This document shows positions 7,885 through 17,735 of a stretch of DNA of 64,000 nt, in pieces. Origin of the DNA: Thermosporothrix hazakensis (GTDB taxonomy: Bacteria; Chloroflexota; Ktedonobacteria; Ktedonobacterales; Ktedonobacteraceae). The stretch lies in assembly GCF_003253565.1 (NCBI RefSeq), contig NZ_QKUF01000004.1, positions 234,782-298,781 of the forward strand, written 5' to 3'. The position numbers and the translations under genes were made by a program. A model generated the notes under the pieces. That model did not search any database and was not told where the DNA came from. It was given only the letters and a program-made list of their open reading frames with translations. Position 1 is the stretch's first letter. Every line of letters begins with the position of its first letter.

Positions 7885-10344
7885 TCATGAAGTGCTACAA
7901 GGAGAACCATTCAAAGTGAACGAGGTTGGAGGTGTATTCGTGCCGCTCCACGAGCCATTAAAGCCCGGATTCACCGAAGCTCCCGGCGCGATGGAGCCGT
8001 TATAGCTTTCATTGGTAACGGTCACCTCCTTCCCGCTCTGCGAGAATTTGGCGTTCCACCCCTGCTGCACCTTCTGATCTCCCGGGAAACTGAACTCGAG
8101 CGTCCAGCCATTAATAGCCGTCTTCCCGGTGTTCGTAATGGTGATCGAGGCTGTAAAGCCGCCCGGCCACTGATTCGACACGGAATAGTTCACCTTACAG
8201 ACAGCGCTCGGTGGCGTTGTCGGTGTCGGCGTCACGGTCGTGGTTGGCGACGGCGTGACCGTGCTTGTAGGAGTCGTGGTCGGCGTTGTGGTAGGGGTGT
8301 TTGTTGGTGTCGGCGTTGTGTTATCGCCAAAGAGCAGCGCCACATCTGCCATCGCCATCGCGATATCAGCCTGCGCCCAGAAGCGATGATAGGTAAAGGT
8401 CGGGGCCGCACCACCATCCAGATAGGCCTGCACCTTCGGCCAATCGGGATCCTGCTTATAATGCGGGCGCTGCGAGATGAAGGTCAGAGACGAATCCAGC
8501 GTCGCCCCCTGAGCGTTCTTGCCCGTCCAACCGCTCGGGATATACACGGGGTCATCAAAGCGGTTGTAATCGGCGCGCACTTCAGGATTGGAGACACCTT
8601 TTGGATCCGCATAGCTGGTCCACATTCGATCAAGTAACTGCTGTGCGAGCGTGCGCGAGGCGGTATCATTCGCTTTTGCCGCGTAGAAGAGCAGCGTACG
8701 AGCAAGCGCAGCCGTCACTCCAACATCGGACGTCGTATCAACCACCGAGACGTGAAGATTGGCGTTCTGTCCGGGATTCGCAGCATTCCAGGTATCGGGC
8801 TGACCGGTCCATTTGAGCGTTGAGGGGATCGCATAGGAGCCGTCAGCATTGAGCTTTGTCACCGACTTCACCCAGGCAACCCACTTGTCCAGAATCGCCT
8901 TTGCCTGCGCGTCACCGGTCACATAGTAGTATTCTGCCACACGTTCAAGCGACCAGGCCTGGAAACCAAACCAGTTGTTGCTTGGAGGATCATGATAGAC
9001 AGGCTGCCAGTCATACGCCATACCATAGAACGTCGGCGTTCCGGCGGGCGGTGTGGCATAGTGGCCATCCCAGCTATTGCTTGCTCCACCTGCGATCGCG
9101 CCTTCGCTGGATTGCAGCCAGCGATAAAACTCAAGCTGGCGCTTCAGGCTGGTCGACCAGTCGGTAGCAGCGGTGGGTGAAAGCGGCTTCAATGCCTGCA
9201 CGTTACTCAGCGCCCACGCGGCAAGCGGGTTCTGGTAGCCCTGATGGGCTGTACTGGATCCAATACGCCACGCCCAGTTTCCGGCAGAAGGCAGCGAGCC
9301 ACCCCAGGCATAATACCAGCCAAGCAGGTAGGTAGAGCTATTTTTCCCGCTTCCAGCCGGACAGCTCACGCTCTGACAGCCCAATGTCTTGAAGTATTTG
9401 TCGTAGGTCGCATAGCGCAGGAAATCGCCCATTTTTGCAGCTTTTGCGATTGTAGAAGCAACCGCGCTGCCTTTACCCTGACTGTTTGCCCAGGTGTACG
9501 CCCAGTAAGCAGCCTGGATAGCACGAGCGTCGGCATCAGGAGCATCGGTATAGCGCCACTGTTGCGCGTAGCTGCCGCCAGAAGCCGGTTTATTGAAGAG
9601 GCTCAGGAAACCATGCCCGTCGTTGCCACCCCAGGTAAAGGTTTCACAGGAAGGGTGCACAACCGTTTCCCAGACAGATTCCGATGCGCCACGCTGATAC
9701 GAGTTGACATAGGAAGGGGTCGTCTTGCCATCACCACAGCGCCCATAGCCATACCAGTTATCAACATCAAGCAACCAGGCCATACCATAGACGTCGGCGT
9801 TCCCATACGTCTGCTTCAGTTCATTGCCGATGGGGTCCTGACCGACCGAAACCTGTGAATCCAGTTGTACCGGGTAGTCGCTGATCTCGGGCGACTCCGG
9901 CCCATATTGTGCGGGACTGCTGGCGTTGTAGCCGCCATTGGTTGGCTGATCCTGAGTGGAGGGAATGATATATTTCTCCATTGTCGCCCAGGCGTTGTTA
10001 AAGGGCTGCCAGTCACCTGTGACCCTGCCATAAACCGCCTCAAGCCAGATCCAGAAGCTAAACGCCTCTGAGGTGGTCTCATGCCCGTAGTCAGGGGCCT
10101 CGACGATGAGCGTTTCAACGGAGTGATAGGGAATACCCTGGGGGCTGAAGTAGCCGTTGGCCGGATCTTTCAACTTCTTGTAGAGCGTCAGAAAGCGCTC
10201 GGTATATTGAGAAGTATCATCGGCCAGAGGAGCCGCCTGCACCGGTCGAACGTGCCAGTAGGAGATACTGAAGCTGCCGGAAACAAGCAATAGACCGGCT
10301 ATCACCATCATGGTCACACTGTGAATGATCTTTCGCGAGATCAT
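7885..10344 (-). CDS. secreted GH48 cellulase (reducing-end cellobiohydrolase) with CBM2
   Basis: 819-residue secreted enzyme. Order: signal peptide (residues 1-38, ending VQAAP), GH48 catalytic domain (about 45-660), a Thr/Pro linker ([12 protein letters not shown] type), and a C-terminal CBM2 cellulose-binding module with conserved Trp residues (NQWPGGF, NGWTLEF, QQGWNA). The GH48 general acid is the Glu of HETTSEA (about residue 93), matching the family pattern. GH48 enzymes release cellobiose processively from cellulose chain ends. AAGGAGG precedes the ATG. The gene stands alone, divergent from an XRE-type gene, and no TTTCAWTGAAA operator was found before it. Confidence 0.95.
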   Translation of the reverse strand: MISRKIIHSVTMMVIAGLLLVSGSFSISYWHVRPVQAAPLADDTSQYTERFLTLYKKLKDPANGYFSPQGIPYHSVETLIVEAPDYGHETTSEAFSFWIWLEAVYGRVTGDWQPFNNAWATMEKYIIPSTQDQPTNGGYNASSPAQYGPESPEISDYPVQLDSQVSVGQDPIGNELKQTYGNADVYGMAWLLDVDNWYGYGRCGDGKTTPSYVNSYQRGASESVWETVVHPSCETFTWGGNDGHGFLSLFNKPASGGSYAQQWRYTDAPDADARAIQAAYWAYTWANSQGKGSAVASTIAKAAKMGDFLRYATYDKYFKTLGCQSVSCPAGSGKNSSTYLLGWYYAWGGSLPSAGNWAWRIGSSTAHQGYQNPLAAWALSNVQALKPLSPTAATDWSTSLKRQLEFYRWLQSSEGAIAGGASNSWDGHYATPPAGTPTFYGMAYDWQPVYHDPPSNNWFGFQAWSLERVAEYYYVTGDAQAKAILDKWVAWVKSVTKLNADGSYAIPSTLKWTGQPDTWNAANPGQNANLHVSVVDTTSDVGVTAALARTLLFYAAKANDTASRTLAQQLLDRMWTSYADPKGVSNPEVRADYNRFDDPVYIPSGWTGKNAQGATLDSSLTFISQRPHYKQDPDWPKVQAYLDGGAAPTFTYHRFWAQADIAMAMADVALLFGDNTTPTPTNTPTTTPTTTPTSTVTPSPTTTVTPTPTTPPSAVCKVNYSVSNQWPGGFTASITITNTGKTAINGWTLEFSFPGDQKVQQGWNAKFSQSGKEVTVTNESYNGSIAPGASVNPGFNGSWSGTNTPPTSFTLNGSPCSTS

Positions 10345-10646
10345 TCCGAACCTCCTTGTTATGCAACTGTACTGCCAACGAGCGTCCAGTACCCGTCACC
10401 TCTGTTCTTGCTGTGCCTGTGACCATTACAAAATCATCTTCCAGTTACACTTCTTTTTCCCCCACTTTCTTTATGGATAGTGAAATTCGACTCAGGTTAT
10501 GCTATGATTGGAATACTGCTGTAAGGACAATTATAGCCATTTCCTTTTTGCAGATGCAACGACACTTTCTCGACAGACATTGAACAGCTAGAGGACAGAC
10601 AAGGATGTCTGGACAATTCTTGCCTGATCTCAGGAGGAACGTGCAC
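10345..10646. other. divergent promoter region between the GH48 and XRE genes
   Basis: Contains the GH48 ribosome site at its left end and CAGGAGG for the XRE gene at its right end. An extended -10-like TGCTATGAT at 10500-10508 could serve the XRE gene, but its -35 is weak. No shared operator was recognised. Confidence 0.4.
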
Positions 10647-11624
10647 ATGACGACGCCGAATCACCGCTTGAAGCGAGCGCGTGAACTACGAGGGTGGTCA
10701 CAGGCAAAGGTTGCTCGGCTCATCGGTACAGATGCCGCAACGGTCAGCCGTTGGGAACGAGGACTTTTTTCACCAACCCCCTACTTTCGCGAGAAGCTCT
10801 GCGAGCTCTTTCAAACCAACGCCGATGCTCTTGGCCTGCTCGGCAACTCTCTTGAAGAGCCGCCACCACTGCCAGAACAGCAGGATCTCTTTGCCTCGAT
10901 GCTCAAACGTGCGGAAAGTGCACATCATGCCCATGCCCTCTGGCAATACGCCTATGTGCAGGCGCTCCGCGGGCAGCATGAGGACGCGCGAGAACTGGGT
11001 GAAATGAGCCTGAATACCTTTGAGCAGCTTGGCAACACCGAGAACGCGCAAACAGTACGAGCATGGCTACAGACGCTTCCCCCCGCACCGCCATCTCCTC
11101 CATCATCTTCAAAAAGGCGCTCTACAGGCTGGCTCAAAGGTGGCGGTTTGCTGCTGCTCCTGCTCTGTCTCGGAGGAGTGCTGTTGTTCTCTCTCATCGC
11201 GAAACAGGGCGATGCTTTCGGTAAACAAATAGTCTCTACACCTTTAGAAAGCACACCCACAGCAACAATCACAGCCGTCAAAGCACAAGCCAATAACAGT
11301 ATATCTTCAACGCCTGCGCTTCCAAAGGCGCTTATCTTACCCCAGACACTTACACCCGGAGCCTGTGAACCTGATTCAATTGGCTATCGCTGCACGCTCA
11401 ATCTTCAGTGGAACACACCATCACCAGTTCAATTCCAGTGGGTGATTGACTCTTGCGATTTCGGTGCCCGCCTGAATCCCACACAAGGCACAGGCACAAC
11501 CGGCCAGCCAGTTCAGGTCATCGTGTATATTCCCTACTCGCAACAGCATGGCTCGATGCATTTCACGTTTACGCAGGGCACCAACAGCACGACAGCAGAA
11601 GTTCTCTGGCGGGGAGAGCAATAA
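10647..11624 (+). CDS. membrane-anchored XRE-family HTH protein with extracellular domain
   Basis: 325 residues. N-terminal Cro/C1-type HTH (LKRARELRGWSQAKVARLIG, then TDAATVSRWERG), a short alpha-helical region resembling a TPR (HALWQYAYVQALRGQHEDAR), one membrane helix (about residues 140-165, GGGLLLLLLCLGGVLLFSLI), then a Thr/Ser-rich stalk and an extracellular domain of about 100 residues with two Cys pairs. The topology resembles RodZ or a one-component membrane sensor. ATG at 10647 is chosen because of CAGGAGG 8 bases upstream. It lies between GH48 and GH5, so control of cellulase expression is possible but unproven. Confidence 0.75.
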   Translation: MTTPNHRLKRARELRGWSQAKVARLIGTDAATVSRWERGLFSPTPYFREKLCELFQTNADALGLLGNSLEEPPPLPEQQDLFASMLKRAESAHHAHALWQYAYVQALRGQHEDARELGEMSLNTFEQLGNTENAQTVRAWLQTLPPAPPSPPSSSKRRSTGWLKGGGLLLLLLCLGGVLLFSLIAKQGDAFGKQIVSTPLESTPTATITAVKAQANNSISSTPALPKALILPQTLTPGACEPDSIGYRCTLNLQWNTPSPVQFQWVIDSCDFGARLNPTQGTGTTGQPVQVIVYIPYSQQHGSMHFTFTQGTNSTTAEVLWRGEQ

Positions 11625-11627
11625 GCA

Positions 11628-11657
11628 GGCAGGGAGGCGTGATAGATCCTCCCTGCC
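11628..11657. terminator. bidirectional terminator between the XRE and GH5 genes
   Basis: Perfect 10-bp inverted repeat GGCAGGGAGG / CCTCCCTGCC with a 10-base loop, in the 53-bp gap between convergent genes. Confidence 0.7.
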
Positions 11658-11677
11658 GCGAACGTATACCTGATGCT

Positions 11678-13273
11678 TTACTGGCAAACGGTGCCATTCA
11701 ACGTAAAGGTTGCAGGAACAGGGTTACTCCCCTTCCAGGAGCCATTGAAGCCGATTTCAACCGAACCAGAAGGCGCAATCGTCCCGTTCCATGAAGCATT
11801 GGTAACGGTGACGTTTGCGCCACTCTGTGACCAGGTCGCCGACCATCCCTGCTGCACCTTCTGGCCTGCCGCGAAGCTGAAAGCAAGGGTCCATCCATTG
11901 ATGGTGCTTGAGCCATTGTTTGTGATCTTGATTTTCCCGGTAAAGCCGTCCGGCCACTGGCTCTCAATCGTATAGCGCACGCTACAGGTTGCGCCAGGAG
12001 TCGGCGTGATGGTCGGGGAAACTGTTGGCGTGATGCCAGGGGTCGGCGTTGCGTTAATGGGCACATTCTTGGCCTGCTGGTTCGCCGAGTGCTGACGGAA
12101 TACGGCCAGTTCGGGAGCACCTTTCGAGACCCCGTAGGTGCTGTCTACATTCGTCGCCTGATACCACCAGAAAGCCGAGCCGGCCACGTCAAGACGCTCC
12201 AATTCCCCGTAAATCTCGCGCCACCACGTCGAGCGATCCACTCCCTTGACGTTGAACTCGCCCATGAAGAAGGGCTTTCCAATCACGTTATGCGAATCAT
12301 TCACCCAGGCATCGATCAACTGTTTGGTCTGATCAAGGCTGAGATGTGCCCATTCCTCGGTAGGATAGGGGTGAGCGGACGTGAAGTCAATAAAGGGCGA
12401 TTGTTGCAGGTAGACAAAGGGATTCCCTTCATCCCCGCCGAAGCCATACTTCGCCTGATGCCCTTCAATCCCGGTTCCGACCATATGGTGAGAATCGATG
12501 CTCTTGATGTACGACGCCATCTCATCTACCCAGGCGCGCAGCGTGGTTCCAGTTGAGTTCTCGTTTGGTGTAGCGTTCTGATAGCGCGGCTCATTCATCA
12601 GCTCCCAGGCAAAAATAGTCGGCTCATCTTTATACGCCACGCCGCTATAGTGATTGACGCGATTCAGCACATAGTGCACGTAGTTCTTATACTGCGTGAA
12701 GCAGCCGGGGCATTTGGTCTTATTGAAGAACATCCAGCGGTTCGCATCGCCCGTGGGTAGCCCCTCCCATTGTAGACGCGTATCAATACCGCCGTAGGCC
12801 GTCCAGTAGTTTTCCAGCGTGGGCAGCAAGCGGATATTATGCGCCTTCGCGGATTGAATGATGTAGTCAAACAGGGCAAACTCGGCCTCGTTATAGACGC
12901 CTTTTGACGGCTCGAAACCATGCCACGTCTCATGACTGAACATCCAGAGGCGCAACACGGAAACACCGTCACTTTGCAGTGCGGCCATATGGGCGTCTAT
13001 TTTCGCCTTGTCCATATACTTATTCTCGATATCATCAGGTGTTGAAGAGCTGCTTCCATCTCCGTAGGTGAACACGTCGTAGGTGTTGGCGCCCGCAAAG
13101 TAGAAGTAGCGATCACCCAGGCAGAAGTGTGTACCACAGCGGTACACAAAATTTTCCGCTGCGTGAGCTGTTTTCTGTTGCGACGACAAGACGGTCAGGC
13201 CAGTCAGGAAGGTCATTCCTGTAAGCATCACAAAGAGCATGCATCGTGCTACTGGTTTGAAGAATCCTTTCAT
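11678..13273 (-). CDS. secreted GH5 glycanase (mannanase-like) with CBM2
   Basis: 531 residues: signal peptide (1-38), GH5 (beta/alpha)8 catalytic domain (about 40-395), Thr/Pro linker, and C-terminal CBM2 (about 430-531). General acid/base Glu228 in WELMNEPR and nucleophile Glu339 in FFMGEFNVKG are both present. The opening FYFAGANTYDVFTYG and overall pattern resemble GH5 beta-mannanases (subfamily 7/8) more than classical endoglucanases, but this cannot be settled by eye. CBM2 targets the enzyme to cellulose or xylan surfaces. Convergent with the XRE gene; two predicted LacI operators lie about 100-130 bp upstream of the start. Confidence 0.9.
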   Translation of the reverse strand: MKGFFKPVARCMLFVMLTGMTFLTGLTVLSSQQKTAHAAENFVYRCGTHFCLGDRYFYFAGANTYDVFTYGDGSSSSTPDDIENKYMDKAKIDAHMAALQSDGVSVLRLWMFSHETWHGFEPSKGVYNEAEFALFDYIIQSAKAHNIRLLPTLENYWTAYGGIDTRLQWEGLPTGDANRWMFFNKTKCPGCFTQYKNYVHYVLNRVNHYSGVAYKDEPTIFAWELMNEPRYQNATPNENSTGTTLRAWVDEMASYIKSIDSHHMVGTGIEGHQAKYGFGGDEGNPFVYLQQSPFIDFTSAHPYPTEEWAHLSLDQTKQLIDAWVNDSHNVIGKPFFMGEFNVKGVDRSTWWREIYGELERLDVAGSAFWWYQATNVDSTYGVSKGAPELAVFRQHSANQQAKNVPINATPTPGITPTVSPTITPTPGATCSVRYTIESQWPDGFTGKIKITNNGSSTINGWTLAFSFAAGQKVQQGWSATWSQSGANVTVTNASWNGTIAPSGSVEIGFNGSWKGSNPVPATFTLNGTVCQ

Positions 13274-13369
13274 CAGCTCATCCTTTATCTTCGAGTAAAG
13301 AACAATCTACACTTCCCTGATGTTTCCCTTCGTGAACACTTTTTTTTGCTGGCACTCCCTCCTTTCCTG

Positions 13370-13402
13370 TTTCATTGAATAATTACCTTAATTTCATTGA
13401 AA
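13370..13402. promoter_or_regulatory. paired LacI-type operators upstream of GH5
   Basis: TTTCATTGAAT (13370-13380) and TTTCATTGAAA (13392-13402), 22 bp apart. The second is identical to the site at 7598-7608 before lacI. Probable target of the LacI regulator at 6477-7553. Confidence 0.6.
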
Positions 13403-13560
13403 CTATACCATCCAGATACGAGAGCGTCAACCGACAGATACGCATAAACAATACATAAAGATATACACGATACCATCTCGCACCTGGCTTCTCTACCAAA
13501 AACAAACCAGATTCATCATCTTTTGCTGAGAAAACATTCACTTTTTCATCAGTTTCATCA

Positions 13561-13571
13561 TTTCATTGACG
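13561..13571. promoter_or_regulatory. LacI-type operator half upstream of GH74
   Basis: TTTCATTGACG matches the first nine bases of the operator found before lacI and GH5; the last bases diverge. It lies about 100 bp before the GH74 start. Confidence 0.4.
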
Positions 13572-13673
13572 TACAGTAAAACCATCATGTACAAAGAAAA
13601 GAAGAAAAGAGTCCCGTATGCAGAGTGACATGATGTCACTCGCTTCATTGCAGGTTGTGAAGGAGTGCGTTCC

Positions 13674-16529
13674 ATGACGGATTTTGCAGGCAGGAGCAGA
13701 AGGAACCTCCTGATGCTATCCCTTGCGCTTCTGATTGTGCCCATCCTCTTTATCAGGCCCGCTCCTGAAGCCCGTGCAGCCTCCCAGTCCTATAGCTGGA
13801 AGCAGGTTGTAACCGGTGGTGGAGGCGGTTTTGTCGTCAATGTGCTCTTCAATCAGAAAGAGAAAGATCTTCTGTACGCCCGCACCGATATCGGGGGCGC
13901 GTATCGGTGGGACCCGGCAACTGGAAGCTGGACGCAGCTACTGGCGTGGGTTGGTCCCGATCAGTGGAATATGGCTGGCGTTGAGAGCATCGCAACCGAC
14001 CCTGTAGATCCCAACCGGCTCTACATCGCCGCCGGAACGTATACCAACTCATGGACCGATCAAAACGGTGTCATCTTGCGTTCGACCGATCGAGGCAAAA
14101 CATTTCAGCAGACGCCGCTTCCCTTCAAGCTCGGCGGGAACATGCCCGGACGCGGCATGGGCGAGCGTCTGGCGATTGATCCAAACAAGAATTCCATTCT
14201 CTATCTTGGTACACGCAGCGGTCACGGCCTGTGGAAAAGTACCGACTCGGGCGTGACCTGGAGCCAGGTAAGCAATTTTCCCAATACAGGCCCCTTCGTC
14301 GATACGCCCGGTGATCCCTATCTGGGGGACGAGGTCGGTGTTGTCTGGGTAACGTTTGATCCCGCGAGCAGCACGCCCGGCAACCCCACACAAACAATCT
14401 ATGTCGGTGTGGCCGATAATCGGAGCGGCGCCACCAATATTTATCGTACAACCGATGCTGGCAAGACCTGGGAAGCGGTCCCGGGGCAGCCAACCTGTAA
14501 CGTCAGCGGCACAAAGGTGACCTGTACTGGTGGTGCGACCTGGGACACCTCCACCAACGCGACAACGGGCTATCTGCCACATCAGGGAAAGCTTGACGCT
14601 CAGGGCACGCTCTACATCACCTACAGCGACTGGGAAGGCCCATACAACGGTAGCCATGGCGATGTCTGGAAATTTGAGCCCAAAACCGCGACATGGACCA
14701 AAATCAGTCCGGTTCCCGGCTCCGATACCTCCAATAACTACTTCGGCTATGGCGGGCTGGCGGTGGATATGCAGCATCCGGGAACGCTGGTCGTGGCAAG
14801 CGTCAACTCGTGGTGGCCTGACGCACAGTTATTCCGCACGACCGACGGCGGCAAAACCTGGGCCCCTATCTGGGAATGGGCCAGCTATCCGAGCCGCTCT
14901 CTGCACTATACCATTGACATCTCAGACGCTCCCTGGCTTCATTTTGGCAACACGAACCCCGTTGATCCTGTGCCTGCTGTCAAGCTTGGCTGGATGATTG
15001 AGGGCATGAATATTGACCCCTTCAACTCAGACCGTCTGATGTACGGAACCGGCGCGACACTCTATGGCACAACCAATCTGACGGCCTGGGACACGGGTGG
15101 CAAAGTAGCGATCAAAACGATGGCCCGGGGCATCGAGGAGACCAGCGTCTCCGGCCTGATCAGCCCGCCGGCCAACGCGCATCTCTATAGTGTTGTTGCC
15201 GATGTGAGTGGCTGGCGTCACGACGATCTGACAAAATCACCCGATGCCATGTATTCTGTGCCCTATGCTGGCTCCTATGCGGCTATCGACTATGCCGAAC
15301 TCAAACCAGATTTTCTGGTACGCGTGGGCTACGGAGACCCGAAAGCAAACCCACCTGTGACCAGCAGCGCCTTTAGCTATGATGGCGGGAAGAACTGGTT
15401 TGCCGGAAACAAAGATATCCCTGGCATCACAGGCAACGGCGGCACGGTCGCAGCGGCTGCCGATGCAAGCTCGGTTGTCTGGGCTCCCAAAGACGCGGCG
15501 GTCTCCTATTCGACCGATAATGGAAATAGCTGGATAGCCTCAAAGAACGTACCGAAGAATGCTGTAGTTGGCTCCGATCGCGTCAACCCGAAGGTGTTCT
15601 ATGCCTATGGCGAAGGAAAATTCTGGATCAGCGCAGATGGCGGGGCGACCTTCACGGCAAGTGGCGCGACGGGGCTTCCTGCAAGCGATGAGTCGGTAGA
15701 GGTCAGGGCCGTTCCCGGGCATGAAGGTGACATCTGGCTGACGGGCAGCAAGTCCGGTATCTGGCACTCGACCGACGGCGGCAAGTCGTTCACGAAGCTG
15801 GCAAAGATCACGGCTGCCGATGCACTCGGGTTTGGAAAGGCGGCCCCCGGCAAGGACTATATGGCGCTCTATACAAGCGCAACCATTGACGGGGTACGTG
15901 GGCTCTTCCGCTCGGATGATGGCGGCGCGTCATGGGTGCGCATTAACGATGAGCAGCACCAGTATGGCATTATCAACTGTGTAACGGGTGATCCGCGTAT
16001 CTACGGGCGCGTCTATGCCTGTACGAATGGCTTCGGGATCGTGTATGGCGACCTGAACGATACGACTCCGACAAGCACGCCAACGCAGACACCAACAAAG
16101 ACGCCCTCACCAACTCCGTCACCGACAAACACACCAACGCCAAACCCGACAAGTGGCCCCGGCAACGTGACGGCAAAAGGCGTCGTTACGAGTTCGAGCG
16201 CCTGGTTTACAGAGGAGCAGGTTCAGCTTCACAATACCGCACCACTCACCGATCTGACAGTAACCATTACGGTACAGAAGACGCAAGGTGTGACATATAG
16301 CGGACTGTACGCGACCTCGGGTACCATCAGCGGCTCATACAAGGACAATGGCTCGACCATTACCTATACCTATACGCTGAAATCCGGCCAGACCCTCCCC
16401 GCGAGCTCAAACGTGACCCTTGCGGCCCAGTTCAGCGGCAATGGCACGCCACACGCAACCAGTGCGGATACCTGGTCAGTCAAGGCGACAAGCGGTGGGA
16501 CGACTACAACCCTTAACGGGCATTTCTAA
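13674..16529 (+). CDS. secreted GH74 xyloglucanase with C-terminal carbohydrate-binding-like domain
   Basis: 951 residues: signal peptide (cleavage near ARAASQ), two seven-bladed beta-propellers typical of GH74 (repeated sialidase-like motifs such as STDRGKTF, STDSGVTW, TTDGGKTW and SDDGGASW), a Thr/Pro linker (STPTQTPTKTPSPT), and a 120-residue beta-rich C-terminal domain not recognised as CBM2. GH74 enzymes cleave the glucan backbone of xyloglucan outside the cell. The ATG at 13674 is preferred over GTG 13665 because GGAG lies 8 bases upstream. Divergent from GH5 with predicted LacI operators between them. Its products would suit the GH31/GH42 locus at the right end of the window. Confidence 0.92.
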   Translation: MTDFAGRSRRNLLMLSLALLIVPILFIRPAPEARAASQSYSWKQVVTGGGGGFVVNVLFNQKEKDLLYARTDIGGAYRWDPATGSWTQLLAWVGPDQWNMAGVESIATDPVDPNRLYIAAGTYTNSWTDQNGVILRSTDRGKTFQQTPLPFKLGGNMPGRGMGERLAIDPNKNSILYLGTRSGHGLWKSTDSGVTWSQVSNFPNTGPFVDTPGDPYLGDEVGVVWVTFDPASSTPGNPTQTIYVGVADNRSGATNIYRTTDAGKTWEAVPGQPTCNVSGTKVTCTGGATWDTSTNATTGYLPHQGKLDAQGTLYITYSDWEGPYNGSHGDVWKFEPKTATWTKISPVPGSDTSNNYFGYGGLAVDMQHPGTLVVASVNSWWPDAQLFRTTDGGKTWAPIWEWASYPSRSLHYTIDISDAPWLHFGNTNPVDPVPAVKLGWMIEGMNIDPFNSDRLMYGTGATLYGTTNLTAWDTGGKVAIKTMARGIEETSVSGLISPPANAHLYSVVADVSGWRHDDLTKSPDAMYSVPYAGSYAAIDYAELKPDFLVRVGYGDPKANPPVTSSAFSYDGGKNWFAGNKDIPGITGNGGTVAAAADASSVVWAPKDAAVSYSTDNGNSWIASKNVPKNAVVGSDRVNPKVFYAYGEGKFWISADGGATFTASGATGLPASDESVEVRAVPGHEGDIWLTGSKSGIWHSTDGGKSFTKLAKITAADALGFGKAAPGKDYMALYTSATIDGVRGLFRSDDGGASWVRINDEQHQYGIINCVTGDPRIYGRVYACTNGFGIVYGDLNDTTPTSTPTQTPTKTPSPTPSPTNTPTPNPTSGPGNVTAKGVVTSSSAWFTEEQVQLHNTAPLTDLTVTITVQKTQGVTYSGLYATSGTISGSYKDNGSTITYTYTLKSGQTLPASSNVTLAAQFSGNGTPHATSADTWSVKATSGGTTTTLNGHF

Positions 16530-16559
16530 GACAGTCCTCGTCCCTCTGTTCTGTGCCAA

Positions 16560-16591
16560 ATGGCGGTTCTGGTATGTTCCGGAACCGCCAT
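16560..16591 (+). terminator. terminator after the GH74 gene
   Basis: ATGGCGGTTC / GAACCGCCAT, 10-bp perfect arms, followed by CCATTTCCCCCTT. 30 bp after the GH74 stop. Confidence 0.6.
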
Positions 16592-16602
16592 CCATTTCCC
16601 CC

Positions 16603-16631
16603 TTGACAATAAACGCAATTTCTTTTACAAT
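16603..16631 (+). promoter_or_regulatory. strong sigma70-type promoter for the SDR gene
   Basis: TTGACA (16603-16608), 17-bp spacer, TACAAT (16626-16631). An odd repeat GAACGAACGATCGTAC follows around the start site, a possible operator. The 5' leader would be about 200 bases. Confidence 0.65.
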
Positions 16632-16841
16632 AAAAACGAACGAACGATCGTACATATCAAAAAGAGAGTGGCTCAGGCCTATCGACTTATCGATACTCCT
16701 GGGTTATCCAACAGAAGGGAAAACAGCCTACAACAGGGTATTCCGAGGATCCTGTTTTTCAGGGATCGATTTCTCTTCCAGCATAAAATTTTTTATTCAG
16801 AAAAATGTCCGTACGTTCGGATAGAAAGAGGGTTTATCACC

Positions 16842-17663
16842 ATGTCAGATCTGTATCAAGGGAAAACAGCGCTCATTACAGGGGCCTCATCGGGCATAGG
16901 CGAAGCATTCGCCCACGAACTGGCTCGTCGTGGCATGCATCTTATTCTGGTGGCCCGTTCAGAAACGCACCTCAACGAGCTTGCTCATGAGCTCAGCAGC
17001 CGCTACCAGATTCAGACACATGTGCTTGCCGCCGACCTCAGCCAGCATCAGGCAATCCAGCAAATCAAAGAGGCAGTTGAGAGCCGCTCACTGACGGTCG
17101 ACCTTCTCATCAATAACGCGGGCTTTGCAACGTATGATTACTTTGAGCAGATTGACCCTGAACGGGACCATCAACAGGTGATGGTCAATGTGAATGCCGT
17201 TGTAGCGCTCTCTCACGCCTTTCTCCCGGGAATGCTCAGGCGAGGGGCTGGCTCGATTATCAATATCGCCTCGCGGGGCGCCTTTCAGCCTGCTCCTTTC
17301 ATGTCTGTCTATGCAGCCAGCAAAGCGTTTGTGCTTTCCTTCAGCCAGGCACTCTGGGCAGAATACCGCAAACGGGGCATCCACGTGCTGGCAGTCTGTC
17401 CCGGTCCGGTCGATACCCATTTCTTCGCCGTTGCAGGTGGAGCAAGAAGGGGGATTGAAGCAAAAGCCACACCCGAGTTTATCGTGAATGCATCTCTCAG
17501 GGCTCTGGAGCGGCGGCGCAGCTTGATTATTCCGGGATGGCGCATCTTTCTGACGTCACAGATTGTTAGTCGCCTGTTGCCGCGTCCTTTCGTGGCGCAA
17601 CTGGTAGAGCATCTGACCCACCCCGGCCAGAGCAAACCAACAGGCCAGGTGGTCAGAGCTTGA
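16842..17663 (+). CDS. short-chain dehydrogenase/reductase (SDR), DltE/YqjQ-like
   Basis: 273 residues. Classical SDR: nucleotide-binding GASSGIGEA near residue 11, NNAG at about 88, catalytic Ser of NIASRG and YAASKAF (YxxxK), then CPGPVDT. Cytoplasmic NAD(P)-dependent oxidoreductase of unknown substrate. The C-terminal stretch RSLIIPGWRIFLTSQIVSRLLP resembles the membrane-associated tail seen in DltE-like SDRs. The ATG at 16842 starts the Rossmann domain properly; the upstream frame extension to 16560 crosses the GH74 terminator and the promoter, so it is not used. Confidence 0.9.
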   Translation: MSDLYQGKTALITGASSGIGEAFAHELARRGMHLILVARSETHLNELAHELSSRYQIQTHVLAADLSQHQAIQQIKEAVESRSLTVDLLINNAGFATYDYFEQIDPERDHQQVMVNVNAVVALSHAFLPGMLRRGAGSIINIASRGAFQPAPFMSVYAASKAFVLSFSQALWAEYRKRGIHVLAVCPGPVDTHFFAVAGGARRGIEAKATPEFIVNASLRALERRRSLIIPGWRIFLTSQIVSRLLPRPFVAQLVEHLTHPGQSKPTGQVVRA

Positions 17664-17691
17664 CAAATAGTTGGAGCTTAAAAAACAGAGA

Positions 17692-17735
17692 TAGCTGTTC
17701 CGTTCATCTCAACACAGAGATGCATGGAACAGCTA
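17692..17735 (-). terminator. terminator of the cupin gene (convergent with SDR)
   Basis: TAGCTGTTCC / GGAACAGCTA outer stem with an inner CATCTC / GAGATG stem; a TTTTTT run follows on the minus strand. It overlaps the cupin stop codon and may also stop SDR transcription. Confidence 0.75.

Larger units (their letters stand above)
13274..13673. other. GH5/GH74 divergent control region
   Basis: 400 bp between divergent hydrolase genes, AT-rich, with two TTTCATTGA sites near the GH5 side and one near the GH74 side. The GH74 ribosome site GGAG is at its right end. No other gene was seen. Confidence 0.6.

Noticed and set aside
7592..7888. 98-residue ORF between lacI and GH48
   Set aside because: It covers the operator pair and the GH48 terminator and has no similarity to known proteins.
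9244..9858. 204-residue plus-strand ORF within the GH48 gene
   Set aside because: Antisense to the GH48 catalytic domain; composition and lack of motifs indicate a shadow frame.
14049..14777. 242-residue minus-strand ORF within the GH74 gene
   Set aside because: Antisense shadow of a well-supported propeller protein; no ribosome site or recognisable domain.
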